Source of the DNA: Mesocentrotus franciscanus
Lineage: Eukaryota > Echinodermata > Echinoidea > Camarodonta > Strongylocentrotidae
DNA: 64,000 nt
Direction: 5' to 3'
Assembly: GCA_037976565.1 (NCBI GenBank)
Contig: CP137670.1
Span: forward strand, 11,370,600 to 11,434,599
Shown here: piece by piece, positions 37,025 through 48,751 of the stretch
How positions within the stretch are numbered: the first letter of the stretch is position 1
How the letters are laid out: every line of letters starts with the position of its first letter
Translations under genes and position numbers: made by a program
Notes under the pieces: model-generated
What the model was told of the DNA's origin: nothing
The model's input: the letters and a program-made list of their open reading frames with translations, nothing else
Database searches by the model: none

Positions 37025-38428
37025 TACAAAGTGATGCTACCAAAATCCCGTGGCTGGTCTCGTGTTTTACGAGAGCGTTGTAAGCGAGCTTTTCACCGCA
37101 CGAGAATCTGAATAAAAATTGCCGTACAGCCTCATTATCGCGCACGCTGCGGTCTGACTGGGGCGTATTTTTTTATTTACACGGCAGCGAGGGGAAAAGC
37201 TCGAATAATTCCAATGAAACCGCTCGCGGAGAGTCTAGTCTGTATGATTGTGTGTTGTTGGTACGTGGCCGTGTGAACTATGTTCACGCTCGCTGTGCCA
37301 TCGTTTCGCATATAATGATTTCTGCTGTTATATTCATATTCAACTACAAGCGCAAAGTTATAAATATAAATATAAATATTTTTACAGATAATTAATTGTA
37401 AGAGTTGTAAGATTGTTTTGACTCTTTCGACCCCCTCTCGGCCGGTATGAGAGCTAGTTCAAACCCCGGGTTCAAATATATTTACCACGGGGATTCCATA
37501 ATACAATGCACTAGCTGCACTGCGCTGTACTCAGGCCCCCTAAGGCCCGCCATTTTGTACGGATCCATTAGAAGCCAAAATAAGCCCCTATACATAATTC
37601 ATGAGCCCATATGAATTATGCATTCTGTAGGATGCTCCCCGCGCAAAGTGTACTGGATTGATGTTTACTACTTGGTAAAAGACAATTCGCGTATCAGCGT
37701 AATTAGAGAGGTCAAATCGCCTACTGTACGGAATTAGGGGTAATTTATTCATCATGCTGCGCTCTAGCGACGCAAGTGATTAAGCGAATATCAGCGGGGA
37801 TTATTCTGATGTGATCACCGTTAGGTGAAATACGCGCTTTAACTTGTATTATCGATCACAATCATAACAGCTGGTGTACCCAGGATGCATCGGGGAGTGG
37901 ACCTTAAAGTTCCACTCTGACCATAGAGATATATATTTAATAAGGCTCTGGCCCAACTAACTTAGGCTTTCCAAACATGAGTAAACCTCCACTTATTAAT
38001 ATTCCAGCCTAAGATTTAAAAAAAAAATCTCTTTATTGACCAAAAAATAATAATTACCATCCATTTTTCACAGATCTCAAGCTTGCTAAGCTCCACCCCT
38101 CATACCCAGGATGCTCCGCGATATCGGGGAGTGGACCTTAACTTCATAAATTCATTGAATAAGATCAAATACTGATATTTCTTACTGTTTAGATAGTATT
38201 CCATTTTAGTCTATCAAACATGGATCTGTTTTTGTTTTAATAAATCAAACATGCTAAAAGCCATATAACAACAGATTCTCTGCCTTCTCTTAGACAAACA
38301 AATTATGTGGCACAGTGGATGGATTTTCCCCCCACCCACTCTCATCGTACCTTAATGATTCCCTTTCTCTTTCTCTGTCTTTCGAAAATTATCTTCTGCA
38401 AGGTTTGTTCTCTTGACTGAACAACCTG
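37025..38428. other. No gene recognised
   Basis: Contains a short duplicated block (ACCCAGGATGC and CGGGGAGTGGACCTTAA at about 37,877 and 38,104). Otherwise I see neither exons nor clear repeats. GC content is locally higher around 37,040-37,330. Confidence 0.4.
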
Positions 38429-39534
38429 TTGCAATTCCTTTCTGTCTCACTTTCAGTCGTACTTGTTTTTACCACTCATTTGCATTCACTCGTTATCAAC
38501 TACGATCAACCATTCCATATTCACTCCGTTACTGTCCACATTTCACTTGGATTCCCTTCACTCTCCCTTTTTAACCTTTCAAACCTAAAGTGGGATAGTC
38601 ATGTATCCGATCTAATAAAAACGTGTAATAGGAAGTTGTTTATGTTTCGTTGCCTTAAGAAGTATGGATTGCCTCTAGATGACCTTTTACTGTTATATAA
38701 AGGATACATTCGTTCGATCTTAGATTATGGGGTACCGGTTTACAATGGTAATTTAACAAAAACTCATGTATATACTTTAGAACGTATTCAGAAACGAGCT
38801 TGCAAAATCATTTTAGGATGTCGGTATGAAAGTTATGAAGCAGCATTGGAAACGTGCAATCTGCATTCATTAGAAGCAAGACGTGAGCAGTTATGCATGG
38901 ACTTTGCCAATGCTCTTGCCAAACACCACAATTTAAAGAATGTTTACCTCTTAGACAACAAAGCACTTATTCTCTAAGATCTCAAGCAAAGTTTAAACAA
39001 TACCACTGTAAAACAAAACGCTTCCAGTGCAGCTCCCTTCCATACTTTATAAATCTTCTTAATAAACTGTAATACCAACATAAATTGTAATATTCATAAT
39101 TTCAGTTCATGATTGCACTATGTGAATGACTTTTGATAGTGTTTATCTCGTTTTGCCGCATTTCTGAATGTTTCTTGCCATCTCCCCTCATCTGTGATAT
39201 AGGGACCCCCTTTGTCTGTCTATTTCCCCCATCCTCTCTCTATGTCTCTTTCTTTCTCTCTTTCGTCCCCCGTCTCTCTTTCTTCCTTTCTCTTTCTCTC
39301 TTTCTCTCTCTCCTACTACTCACTCTCCCTCTCCTACACCTCTCACTTTCTCCTTCTTTTTTAAAATTTGAATTTGATCAATGAATTTTTATGAAATGTC
39401 TATATGTTTGATTCATGATTTATGTCATATTTTGTGTTATTTGAATTTGAATTGCAATTGTATTGTATCTTTGTGAAATGGATTGCAATTCGGCCGTTGG
39501 CCGCGATGATCTTTTTAATAAAAAAATAAAAAAA
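38429..39534 (+). pseudogene. Non-LTR retrotransposon 3' fragment with RT C-terminus, frameshifted
   Basis: From about 38,585 the frame reads LKWDSHVSDLIKTCNRKL, LLLLYKGYIRSILDYGVP, LERIQKRACKIILG and SLEARREQLC. This is the standard C-terminal segment of non-LTR reverse transcriptases of the jockey/CR1 group. The frame stops at 38,977. Shifted by one base it continues as TYSLRSQAKFKQYHCKTKRF to a natural stop near 39,070, so the copy is broken. A CT-rich 3'UTR (39,235-39,345) and an A-rich end at about 39,518-39,534 follow. Confidence 0.8.
39235..39345. repeat. Pyrimidine (CT) low-complexity tract
   Basis: TCTCTTTC-type sequence inside the 3'UTR of the retrotransposon remnant. Confidence 0.9.
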
Positions 39535-39554
39535 ACATTTCTATCTTTTACAGC

Positions 39555-39615
39555 CTTGCATGCAGGAGCTTTGCTAGTAGAACATTTTAATGTAGAGACC
39601 AGAGAGACCGGAAAG
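39555..39615 (+). other. Possible plus-strand exon
   Basis: An acceptor (ctatcttttacag) and a strong donor (GGAAA|gtatgtt) bound 61 bases. They are open in one frame as LHAGALLVEHFNVETRETGK, which looks protein-like. A second acceptor/donor pair (ttttgacag|GAACC … ACTG|gtaaac) bounds a 43-base candidate at about 40,038-40,080. The phases of the two do not join convincingly. No gene identity; weak evidence. Confidence 0.25.
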
Positions 39616-40439
39616 TATGTTAATCATTTTATTCAAATTTTCTAACTAGAAAAAAGGAAAGTGAAACATTGTTTAATTTCAACATCTTGACATAATTTTG
39701 TTTTAAAGACAATTGAATTTAACACTGGAAATTTTGAATCGGGTTGCCAGCCCCCACCGCCCCCCCCCAAAAAAAAAGAAGTGGTACCAGGGTTTTTGTT
39801 GGGAGGCCCATGTCCAGTATAATTTTTATTTTTAAGAATGGGTTTCTCTTTTGTATTAATTTTACATTGGTATACCGTTAATAGCTTGGATAGCTGCATG
39901 TATATGTACATGTACATGTACATGTATCACGTCATGATTCACACAGCACAAGCTAGTTTTTTGATATTGAGTCCAAGCCTTGTTTTCTGCAGTGCTGCTA
40001 ACTTTTGAAAATCATTGTTTTTCATTAATTTTGACAGGAACCTTCAGCTGCAGATAGCCTGGATCTGGATTCAACAACTGGTAAACTGCTAATCCCGAGA
40101 ATAAAAACGCTATAGTCCTTCAATTTGTGCTTGTTGTGTGCCAAACCAATGTCAATACGCGCGCGCGCGGCAAATGCGTGCGAGCACGTCACTCGTGTAT
40201 TATGCATTCAGCTCAGGAGAAGGGGATTCCCCCAATCCCATCCTTTGCGAACGGAAGGGGGTTAATTTGTTTTGTTGTTGTTATATTTTTGTTTGGGGGA
40301 GAGAAACACAAATTACTTGTCATTCGCTAAAAAATTGCCCCTCTGATTTTCCTGTTTTCTTTTAAAGTATAACCAGACGTGTGTCCGGACAAGTTGTTTA
40401 TCCCGACAGCTGTTTTGCAAAAGGAATTTCTTTTCTTCA

Positions 40440-41130
40440 CTTTCAAGTTTTGTTCCCATGTCCCACAAATCAGTTTAAGAATTGGGCAGTCTATAATTAA
40501 GCCATCCTTTATGGCCCGTAATCTTGGTGTTGCTATGGATTCTTCACTTACTTTGTCTCAAAATGTTGATGCCATTTGTAAATCTGCTTTTGTAGCGGTA
40601 TAAGGAAAATAGGAAAAATTCGTAGGTTTCTCGATCAGAATACAGCCCATCGTCTTATCCATGCTTTCGTCACATCTAGGCTAGATTGTGCAATTCCCTT
40701 CTCTTTGGTCTTCGTGCGAAAATAACCTCAAAGCTCCAGCGTATCCGAAACACAGCAGCTCGTCTTGTTTCTTGTGTTCCTCGTACTTCTCACATTACCC
40801 CTGTTCTTCACAAAACTTCACTGGCTCACTGACTATCACTTCTCGCATCACTTACAAAATTCTCCTCCTTACTTTCAAGACTTATCATGGTTTCGCTCCG
40901 TCATATATCTTTCTGAACTCCTTCCTCGATACACTCCTGTCCGGACTTTGCGATCTGCTTCTCAATCTCTCCTCTCTCGGTCTCACACTATTTCTTACAA
41001 ACAATACGGGCAAGTGGTCTATATAGGTTTTACAAAGTTGCGGCCCGCGCAAGGGCCCTGGAAGCTCTGGGAATTAAGATGCTCCCTGGTGCAATATATA
41101 AGCCTTATTTTAGTTTATTAAACTTTTTTC
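40440..41130 (+). pseudogene. L2/CR1-like reverse transcriptase remnant
   Basis: Decayed but readable in shifting frames: ARNLGVAMDSSLTLSQNV, then IRKIRKFLDQNTAHRLIHAF with TSRLD. Next come LQRIRNTAARLV-like sequence and YLSELLPRYTPVRTLRSAS. This order (NLGV, IRKI, H-x-FVTSRLD, IQN-TAARLV, TPSRSLRS) is the signature of L2-clade RT C-termini. Several frameshifts and stops show that it is dead. Confidence 0.75.
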
Positions 41131-41595
41131 AGAGCAATTTACAAGCAATTCATCATGAATTAAAAAATACTAAATGGAAATTGTGGACGTATAGGAGTAT
41201 AGCCATGAAGGATTATTTTGTGTTCTTCGAGATTTAACAATCACCTCTACCGTGGACTAAGGATGATCTTTCTTGGTCACGTGATAAGAGATAGGAAATC
41301 AGGAACACAAAATGGTATATGCAAGCAATGTTCATAGCAAGAGTCATATAGAGTGTATTTAGCTCAACTGCTCAAGGAATATTTGCATTCCACTTCATAT
41401 ACAAACGAAATCAACCGTTAAGAAACCTTCAAGTTTTTCCATGTACCTCTCTTTCTATAATTAGGCCAAAACAAGAATGCATTATTGAATGTGGATTGTT
41501 CACAATAAATTCAGAATTATCATTATCATAGATGCATAGTCCTAATGCCTTAATTATGCATACGTAGAATCTGCTCTGACTTGATTATATTGAAC

Positions 41596-41633
<38 letters not shown>

Positions 41634-41655
41634 ATTTTTAAATCCTCTGTCTCAG
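41131..41655. other. No gene recognised; (TA)n at 41,600-41,630
   Basis: The only feature that I see is a 30-base TA dinucleotide run. Confidence 0.5.
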
Positions 41656-42284
41656 TTAAAGGGGAAGTCCACCCTTAAAATGAAGTTGGTTTTAATAGAA
41701 GCAGAAAAATGAGAGAATTAACACGTCAGTGAATGTTTGAGCAGATTCCGATTCAAAACAAAGAAGTTATGAATTTTTGAAGTTGTGATCAATGAAACAC
41801 AAATTGGCAACTCTGTGACGTATCATGAATTCTAATTAACAGCCACATGGCTATTTATAGGTATACCCTGTTGGCCATAATTTCCAAGAAATGTATGCAT
41901 CAATTGAAGATATCCAGTAGCTAGATGATTTTTGTGATATGCTATGTGAATTAACAACTTAGAAATATCATTGGCTTGCCGTAGGTACCAAATTAATGGA
42001 CATTGTCCTAGAATATCAGCTGTAACAAAATCAGAAATTCACATTTTCCCTCCAGAAAACGTTCAATCATACATGCACACTAAATACATGTTTAATAATT
42101 GCAAATACGTTTCTATACTACGCATGCAAGGAACAAATATATTCCGTCATCAATGTCGAAGAAAACGTGATTTTATGGAATATTATGCACAAAGCAAATG
42201 GAACGAGAGCTTGCATGATACGTCACCGAGTTGCTAATTTGTATTTGATTGATCACAACTTTGTAGGGTGGATTTCCCCTTTAA
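41656..42284. mobile_element. TTAA-flanked MITE, piggyBac-like (copy 2)
   Basis: Starts TTAAAGGGGAAGTCCACCC and ends GGGTGGATTTCCCCTTTAA, with the same subterminal blocks as the element at 1,883-2,443. Internal sequence differs, so the pair shares termini rather than full length. 629 bp, no transposase. Confidence 0.85.
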
Positions 42285-42483
42285 CTGTAATTCCTTTTCA
42301 ATGATAGAATCCTCATGCGCATTGGACAGAGTGTGACTACATCTTATAATTGCCATCATGTATACTCTGTTTTTCATCAGTTCTTTGCCTATGTTGCAAG
42401 CAAATATTGAGTCTGGTCTGGTCATGCACTGGAGGAAAGGCTCACACTGATTGGATGAACGTCGCGGTACTGAAAAAGGGGAA

Positions 42484-42484
42484 A

Positions 42485-42516
<32 letters not shown>

Positions 42517-42535
42517 GAGAGATAGAGAAAATATC
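42484..42535. repeat. (GA)n microsatellite
   Basis: About 50 bases of GAGAGA with TAGA interruptions. Confidence 0.9.
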
Positions 42536-43222
42536 TAGAATTACGCTAAAAATTATGCCAGTGTCAAATTATGTCAGGCATAATGGTAGAAATTGATCTG
42601 ATATGTAGAATTTTAAAAATGCACAAAATAAGGGGTTTTCAGCCAGAAAAAGTGTGAGGGGCGGAAGGATATCCCACCGGTTCATACGCCAGTGTTACTA
42701 ACCCACATTTATCAAAGATAGTTACATATATTAGAGTTACTATCAACCATTTTGACATTTTCATGATGGTATTTTTTTCTGAGAATGTAGGAAAACATGT
42801 GCTATATAGAAATTATAAGAAAAAATAAATAACAATTTATATCTAGTTAAATGACAGAGGAAATTATCATATCATTACATTTTCATTAAATCACATTTGC
42901 ATAGATTACCAATACAAACATATATATGTAAGCATGTATGTATATAAACCACACAAAAAAGAGAATTTTCTGAGTGATGTTATATTTCACGGAGGCCATA
43001 GGCCGGGGTTGAAATATAACGGCACTAGGGGATTCTAAATTTGGAGGTGATCACCTGTTACACTGAACAATGAAATGTATGCTATATTTGTTATATCAAA
43101 TTGTGGGTATTTGCGAACCTTTGGAGTCATGCCCTCTTGATTAAATTAGTTGCAGGTTGCCTGCATGTCAGATGCGTGCAGTTGAGACTATGTAAACAAT
43201 GGGTACGCGTAGAGAACTAGAA
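42536..43222. other. No gene recognised
   Basis: AT-rich sequence without exons. A short palindrome-like stretch near 42,980-43,025 (TATATTTCACGG … GTTGAAATATAAC) is the only structure noted. Confidence 0.4.
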
Positions 43223-43610
43223 TGAAAATGACAATGACAATGACAACACTTTATTCTCATTTCACCCACATTGGGGTATTGGAGAAGTTTACAATTAGTT
43301 TGAGTTCGTCAATTTAACACTGTACAGTATACAATTCAATTCAAATTAATTTTAATCAATAAATATATCACTAACGATGATAGTGATACAAATTATAATT
43401 ATGATATTAATAATAGTACATCTGTAACAATAATGATAACAATAATAAAGAAAATACTTTTAATAATAATCATAATAATAATTAATGACAAAATTAATGG
43501 AAGCAACTACAAAAGATAGTTACTGGGACCAGTAAATTTTTATTTGAATTAATGCATTACTGAAAATATTCTTGATATCAATTTAATAATTTGATACAAG
43601 ACAAAAAAGG
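43223..43610 (-). mobile_element. Possible 3' end of a non-LTR retrotransposon
   Basis: Plus strand AATGAC repeats (43,226-43,246) abut ACTTTATTCTCATTTCACCCACA. Read on the minus strand this looks like a 3'UTR ending in a 6-bp repeat tail, as in the element at 15,241. No RT sequence remains. Confidence 0.35.
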
Positions 43611-44204
43611 GAATAATAAAGATAATATTAAACTCATAACATTTTATGCACACATACTTTAATTAATAAAAACGAAGCATTATTTTTTTCCAAATTTTAC
43701 TAAGTTTAAACGTGTTTGTGCATTAATTATTAGAGTTAAAAAGCTGATCCATTTTTAGTGTATTCGGTCTTTCAATAAAATATTTATCTAGGATTAATGT
43801 TGAGTGTCGCGTGACACCATTTGAGCTATTGGATACAAATACACCATCATCAAACTACAACTAGCACATTCTTGTGTCTCCTTTGTACACAAAAATGTTG
43901 AAATATCTAAGGCACTGCAAACTTTATTTCAGTAATTCATGATCATCCAATATACATAGAAAGACCTCTTTAGTACATTCTTTTGCATGACATAATTCAG
44001 AATAAACTCACAGATCTGAGCACATCGCATTGTTTATTATAAACATGACATCACTTAATCAGAAGAGGATGGTGATCAAAAGGCAAGGTAATGGAATGCT
44101 CATGAGAGAAGTGTCTACATTTGTATCTTATAAGCCAATCAGGAATGCAAACTTACTAAAATATAACTCTTATTTACAAGGCAAGTATGTATGGCAAACA
44201 AAAA

Positions 44205-44620
44205 AGTTCAAATATACATGTATGATACAATTGCACATTTATAATCATAATGATGCAAAGAAAAACCTGGAATATGTATCATAAAAATTATTGAAATCCA
44301 GTACTGAATATAATTAGAATAAACATGTATCGTACAATTATAGCAGCATATTTACATGTACACTGGAGTGACGTCAAGAAAATCCTGGAAAATATTCATC
44401 GAATGGATTTATTATGTAGTACCGGTGATTGTAGTTAAACATGTACAAACAATAATAAATTTCAAATAAATATTACACTGTCTGATAACTCATGGATATT
44501 TACATTGACAAAAGAGACATGTATCTTAAAATTATAGCAGTATATTTACATATACACTGCAGTGTTGTAAAGAAAATCCAGGAAAATATTTCCTCAGATG
44601 GATTTAAAATCTAGAACTTG
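44205..44620. repeat. Degenerate direct repeat, three units
   Basis: Units near 44,210, 44,323 and 44,515 share ACATGTAT(C/G)(G/T)TA, ATTATAGCAGTATATTTACA, ACACTG-AGTG and AGAAAATCCTGGAAAATATT. Identity decays between copies. Confidence 0.65.
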
Positions 44621-45399
44621 ATGTAGTTCTAAATGAACAAACAATAATACATCTCCAACAAACTGTTTACACTGATATAACTCAGGCCGATATTCATACA
44701 CCCTTACCAGACAAAGCTAGCTCTCAACTATCATATTGAGTTCTATCGGGTTCGTTGACAAGATAACTAGAGCAATACGGCTCTTAACATCTGGGTCATT
44801 CCTGGTAACCATTTCTACTTAATTATATTTTTATTGAACATGTGCAATGACATTTTGATAAGATAATTTGAAATATTACATTCTTCAACTCATAGCTGAC
44901 TTTGTGAAAGTTGGGTGCTATTTCATACATTGCATGCAAATTACCTAAAATAAAATGATTAAAGTCTACAATACACATATACTCTCTACATGCTTTATAT
45001 AAGCTGTCTAATGTATGATCGACTCATTTTTTTTTTTTATTCATTTCAGCTTTATTAAACATGGGCTTCAATTTGACAAATGCTTTCAAGAAGAGCGCTG
45101 TGATCAAAATGCAAGATCACTTGGAGCAGAAAAAAGCGCACACACAGAAATAGTCTACACTAATTCTATATCATGACGATATTGTGTGCTGAGAGAGTGA
45201 CAGACATAAATTGACGTACAGCACTTGTATGTATTCAATTTACTAAATCTTCAATTGTAGATAAAGCAATAGTTCTTTAGCTGTAACTTCTGGTGATAAA
45301 TCAAACAAATCATTTTAGACCTTATTTAATCATATTTTTATCAAACAAATACTGTGCAAGTAACTACATCCTCAATTATGAGTGGTTAGTTGACATGAT

Positions 45400-45640
45400 A
45401 GGAAGATCGAGCTAGTAAAGTGGTTCACTCACTTGACTCAATCAAAGGATTGAGGGTTCAAATCCCAGCTCAGCTCTAACATCTTTGGTAAGGCATTAAT
45501 CCACATTTTCCACTCTCCACCCAGGTATAAATGAGCACCTGATATGCCAAAGCGCTACATATTTGGCCGCCGCATAGTACCAGAGTGATAATGTTTGAGT
45601 GCTAGGAGTGTCATGTCGCAACGGGCGTGTGCACTTTATC
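45400..45640 (+). mobile_element. tRNA-derived SINE
   Basis: The head has a pol III A box (GCTAGTAAAGTGG, 45,411-45,423) and a B box (GGTTCAAATCC, 45,455-45,465) at tRNA-like spacing. GGATTGAGGGTTCAAATCCC resembles a T arm. A non-tRNA body follows, and no 3' tail was recognised. It is not a functional tRNA, since the acceptor stem does not pair. Confidence 0.65.
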
Positions 45641-46580
45641 ACAAGCCACTATCATTCTTTTTATAACTACTAGTCCCTGGTGTTGTCACCTTCTATACAC
45701 AGGCATAATGCATGATCATAGCTGAGTAAAAAATGACCCCCTACTTAGAGTATTTTCAAAAACATTTACCACACAACATGACCCCTTTCTGCATAAAACA
45801 GGTACACAATGGGCTATTGATGCAACTCTGTTTTGGGCTTATTGAGTTCACATTCACAAAACGTATCCAATGTTTGCATCACTTTCTACATAGGCCTTTC
45901 ACATGTATTCGAACAATGTGACAATATTATGTTGCATTTCTCTTAAAATTTATACACTAACACCAGATAGTGGACTGTACTCATCAAAGTGAAAAAGAAG
46001 AACACAGCCTTTTCAATAATATTCAAATGTTTGCAAATATTGCCGAAAATTATCCCTTTTTACCCCAAATTTCTTGCTATCAGACCAGGACTCAAAACCA
46101 ACAGGCTAGCCTGGACACATGGACCGCCAAAACTCTAGGTCTGGACCCCTGAATTTCGAAGTTTTATCTTAGGACTCATGCATACAGACTGTAAAAAGCT
46201 AAATTTGTACCTCTTTTCCAAAAGAAAAGTTAGTGTGGAGCCCTGTATCATACATACACAAAGACAAGATTAAGTGTTACTATTGGGACACTGTCTTACT
46301 CTACGGATACCATAGCAACTAGACTTTATACTTTGATTGCTTCTCTGGAATTTCAGGATCATCCTGTGGAACTCTTGACTGAGTAGAAGGAGCTTTCCTC
46401 TTGTAAGGCCTGCTCTGACTACTGCTACCTTCTCTGTGTGTCTGAGAGAATTGACATACAGCATCTGATGTATTGCCAACATGCTGTTGAGGGTGGTCTG
46501 ATGAAGGTATTGTCCTTCTTGAAGAGTGTACATCCCCCATGGGTTGGTGTTCAGGGTGGTCTGATGGTGGTAAATGCCTT
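45641..46580. other. Downstream flank of NLR gene 2, no gene recognised
   Basis: Presumably includes the 3'UTR end of gene 2, but I found no convincing minus-strand AATAAA here. A short tandem block at 46,480-46,580 repeats GGGTGGTCTGATG and TGTACATCCCC. Confidence 0.4.
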
Positions 46581-46647
46581 CTTGAGAGTGTACATCAGTG
46601 GTAACACTGATGTTGGCCAAGTCAGCCGAGCAATCCAAGATATTTTA

Positions 46648-46792
46648 GTTGCCCCAGTCGGCTGAGTTGTCCGAGTAATTCGAGTTGCCCGAGTTGTCCA
46701 AGCCATCTGAGTCGTTTGAGTTGCCTGAGTTGGCCGAGCCATCCAAGTCACTTGAGCCATCCGAGTCACTTGAGCACTCCGAGTCATGTCAG
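46648..46792 (-). CDS. NLR gene 2, terminal exon with in-phase TGA before a Ser/Asp-rich frame
   Basis: The acceptor atttctttcctttacag|CTGAC is strong. Joining in phase 2 from the previous exon gives AG|C (Ser) and then TGA at 46,791-46,789. Either the protein ends in …SCMPS or the stop is a recent mutation. In the same phase beyond the TGA, an open frame of about 47 codons runs to a TAA. It is rich in Ser, Asp, Asn and Gly (CSSDSDGSSDLDGS, NSNDSDG, NSNYSDNSADWGN). The DNA is a degenerate 18-21 bp tandem repeat of ACTCGGATGGCTCAAGTG. Coding status after the TGA is uncertain. Confidence 0.5.
46650..46790. repeat. Degenerate 18-21 bp minisatellite (ACTCGGATGGCTCAAGTG type)
   Basis: Minus strand repeats of ACTCGG-TGGCTCAAGTG and AACTCGGGCAACTCGAAT, six to seven units. 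Different frames give TRMAQVT-like or SDSDGSS-like repeats. Only the latter is in phase with the upstream LRR exon. Confidence 0.8.
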
Positions 46793-47258
46793 CTGTAAAG
46801 GAAAGAAATATTTCTTATTATCTGTTTGAAAGATGAGAAATAAAAAATCAACATATATTGGTATTATTGAAAGTACCAGTCTCAAGAAACAATTTGATCA
46901 GTGAATGAAGAAGAAAAAAGAGACTACAGTGTAAACAAAATATCAAAAACACACACAAAAAAAGGAACACAAAAACATCTACAAATTTATTAGGTTAAAA
47001 GCACTGTACAGTAAGGAATTTGTTCAATAAAGCTGTTACTGAATACTTTGTGTTGTCAGACAAGAAATCTTAAATGGTGTTAAGGTACACAGTATCACTT
47101 TATTGCATGCTCCCTGATGGGGTTTATATGAGCATTGTATCTTTTCTTAGTATTCCAATTAGAGGCTCTTTAAAGTGTTTCTGAATCGCACCACTCATGA
47201 AAAGTCTACCTGATATCTGAATTTCTTTTAAAATCACATATAGGCCTACTGTACTAAC

Positions 47259-47356
47259 CTTGGCATACATGAGAGGGTGTGAAGAAATGAGTTGAAGTCA
47301 TCTTGAGCAACTCCATTGAACCTGAAGTTTCCCTTCCTAATCTGAGGAAAACAACC
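47259..47356 (-). CDS. NLR gene 2, penultimate LRR exon
   Basis: Acceptor catatgttacag-type at 47,357, donor CCAAG|gttagt, 98 bp, phase 0 in and phase 2 out. It reads FPQIRKGNFRFNGVAQDDF then NSFLHTLSCMP, with the spacing of an NLR LRR (FP-x-I…F…F-HTLS-MP). The other two frames meet stops or are less LRR-like. It follows the 171-bp LRR exon 0.66 kb upstream. Confidence 0.72.
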
Positions 47357-48020
47357 CTGTAACATATAACAACAACATTGCTTGTAAACCTTGTATCAGT
47401 TACAAGTAAGTGGATCTATTTCATTCTGGCATATAATCTATTTTCTTGGGGGCTATACACCCAAGAGCTACAGTAACATGTCATAAACAAAAAAAGTATG
47501 GAGAATTTAAAAAAAGCTAGAGTAAGAAAAAATTGCACAAGAGATTTGCCCAAATTTCAAAAAGAAATGGATCCAATACAAACTGCAATTTCATGAAAAC
47601 CTGTACTATTAGTCATAGTGGTAGTTTTATTGCAGTAGTACTGGTAGTATTCATAATAGCAGTAGTAATTTAATTATGATACTGAAATTAAGTATAACAA
47701 ACTACCTGTTAGGACAAATCTTTATACTTAGACATATTTTTCATATCTATCAAACTTGGAAAAGGTTGGATATTGATTATTGATCAAAATAATGTCAATC
47801 TTATACACACTTGGATTTCAACAGAATCAGTACATAGGCCTACATTTATAGTTTGCTTTTATTCCATGTTTCATGACTACCAATATACCAAGTGAATAGC
47901 CTTTACAAAAGGGTGTTTGGAAGAAAAAAAAACGTGTACACATGCGCACCATATAATCATTACTGCTCTTTCTTTATTTCAATGAACCTCTTCATGACAT
48001 TTACATTAGGACACACATAC

Positions 48021-48191
48021 CTGTATGGATGATGCCTTTGCTTTCAATGTAGAGTAGAACTCATCATCCAAGTAGAGAACCATTCGAAGTGTCAGGTCAT
48101 TCAGGTTTGGCATAGAACACAGTGCATCTGCTAGGTGATTTGATGAGGCTAGGTTGGGACACTGGACAACCTGAAGCTTGACAGTCTTGAC
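48021..48191 (-). CDS. NLR gene 2, LRR exon A (171 bp)
   Basis: Bounded by gaatgcag|GTCAAG and CATACAG|gtatgtg, phase 0 at both ends, 57 codons. The peptide has VKTVKLQVVQCPNLASSNHL, ALCSMPNLNDLTLRMV and EFYSTLKAKASSIQ. A 171-bp, 57-residue phase-0 LRR exon is the same module size as in vertebrate NLRP genes. Exons at 62,410 and 63,508 are near-identical. Confidence 0.88.
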
Positions 48192-48751
48192 CTGCATTCA
48201 TGATGAATATAATTATATATGAGTAACTCATCTATACATGCATACATTGTATTTACAAATTTGTCACTGTATTCTTACATTTCATATAAATTCCATTAAT
48301 TACATAGTTGTAATCATAATAACATTATCAGCAAAAATTATTAAATATATTTTCTTTTCATATTCAATTCTTGTCTATTGAGAAAAAGAACATACTAAAG
48401 TTTCCATGGAGAGGATGATTTAGTAATAGTGATTTTTTCAAAATTCTATATCTATTCTTTATAGGGCTTCAACCCTGTTTGCATTGATAAGTCCTACTCT
48501 ACTAACAATGAAATTAATAATACACATAAATAATATATAAATATTTGCTATTAATGTATTTAAGGTATTCATAACTCTGGATTTCATTTGCACAAGACCC
48601 CTAAGTCAGGACGTTTCTTGCTATGGTTCACTTTGGCAAATTCAAGCCTTTATTAAAAAGGCTCTAACAAAACTATATGACATATTTTTCATATCAATCA
48701 AAATTTGAAAAGGTTGGATAATGAGTATGGATCAAAACAATGTCAATCTTA

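Noticed and set aside
46270..46638. 122-codon minus frame MDCSADLANISVTTDVH…
   Set aside because: It starts inside the minisatellite, is not in phase with the LRR exons and repeats a local tandem block. It is more likely 3'UTR.
46551..46787. TRMAQVT repeat frame open from the terminal acceptor
   Set aside because: It would need a different phase from the one left by the 98-bp LRR exon; repetitive composition.
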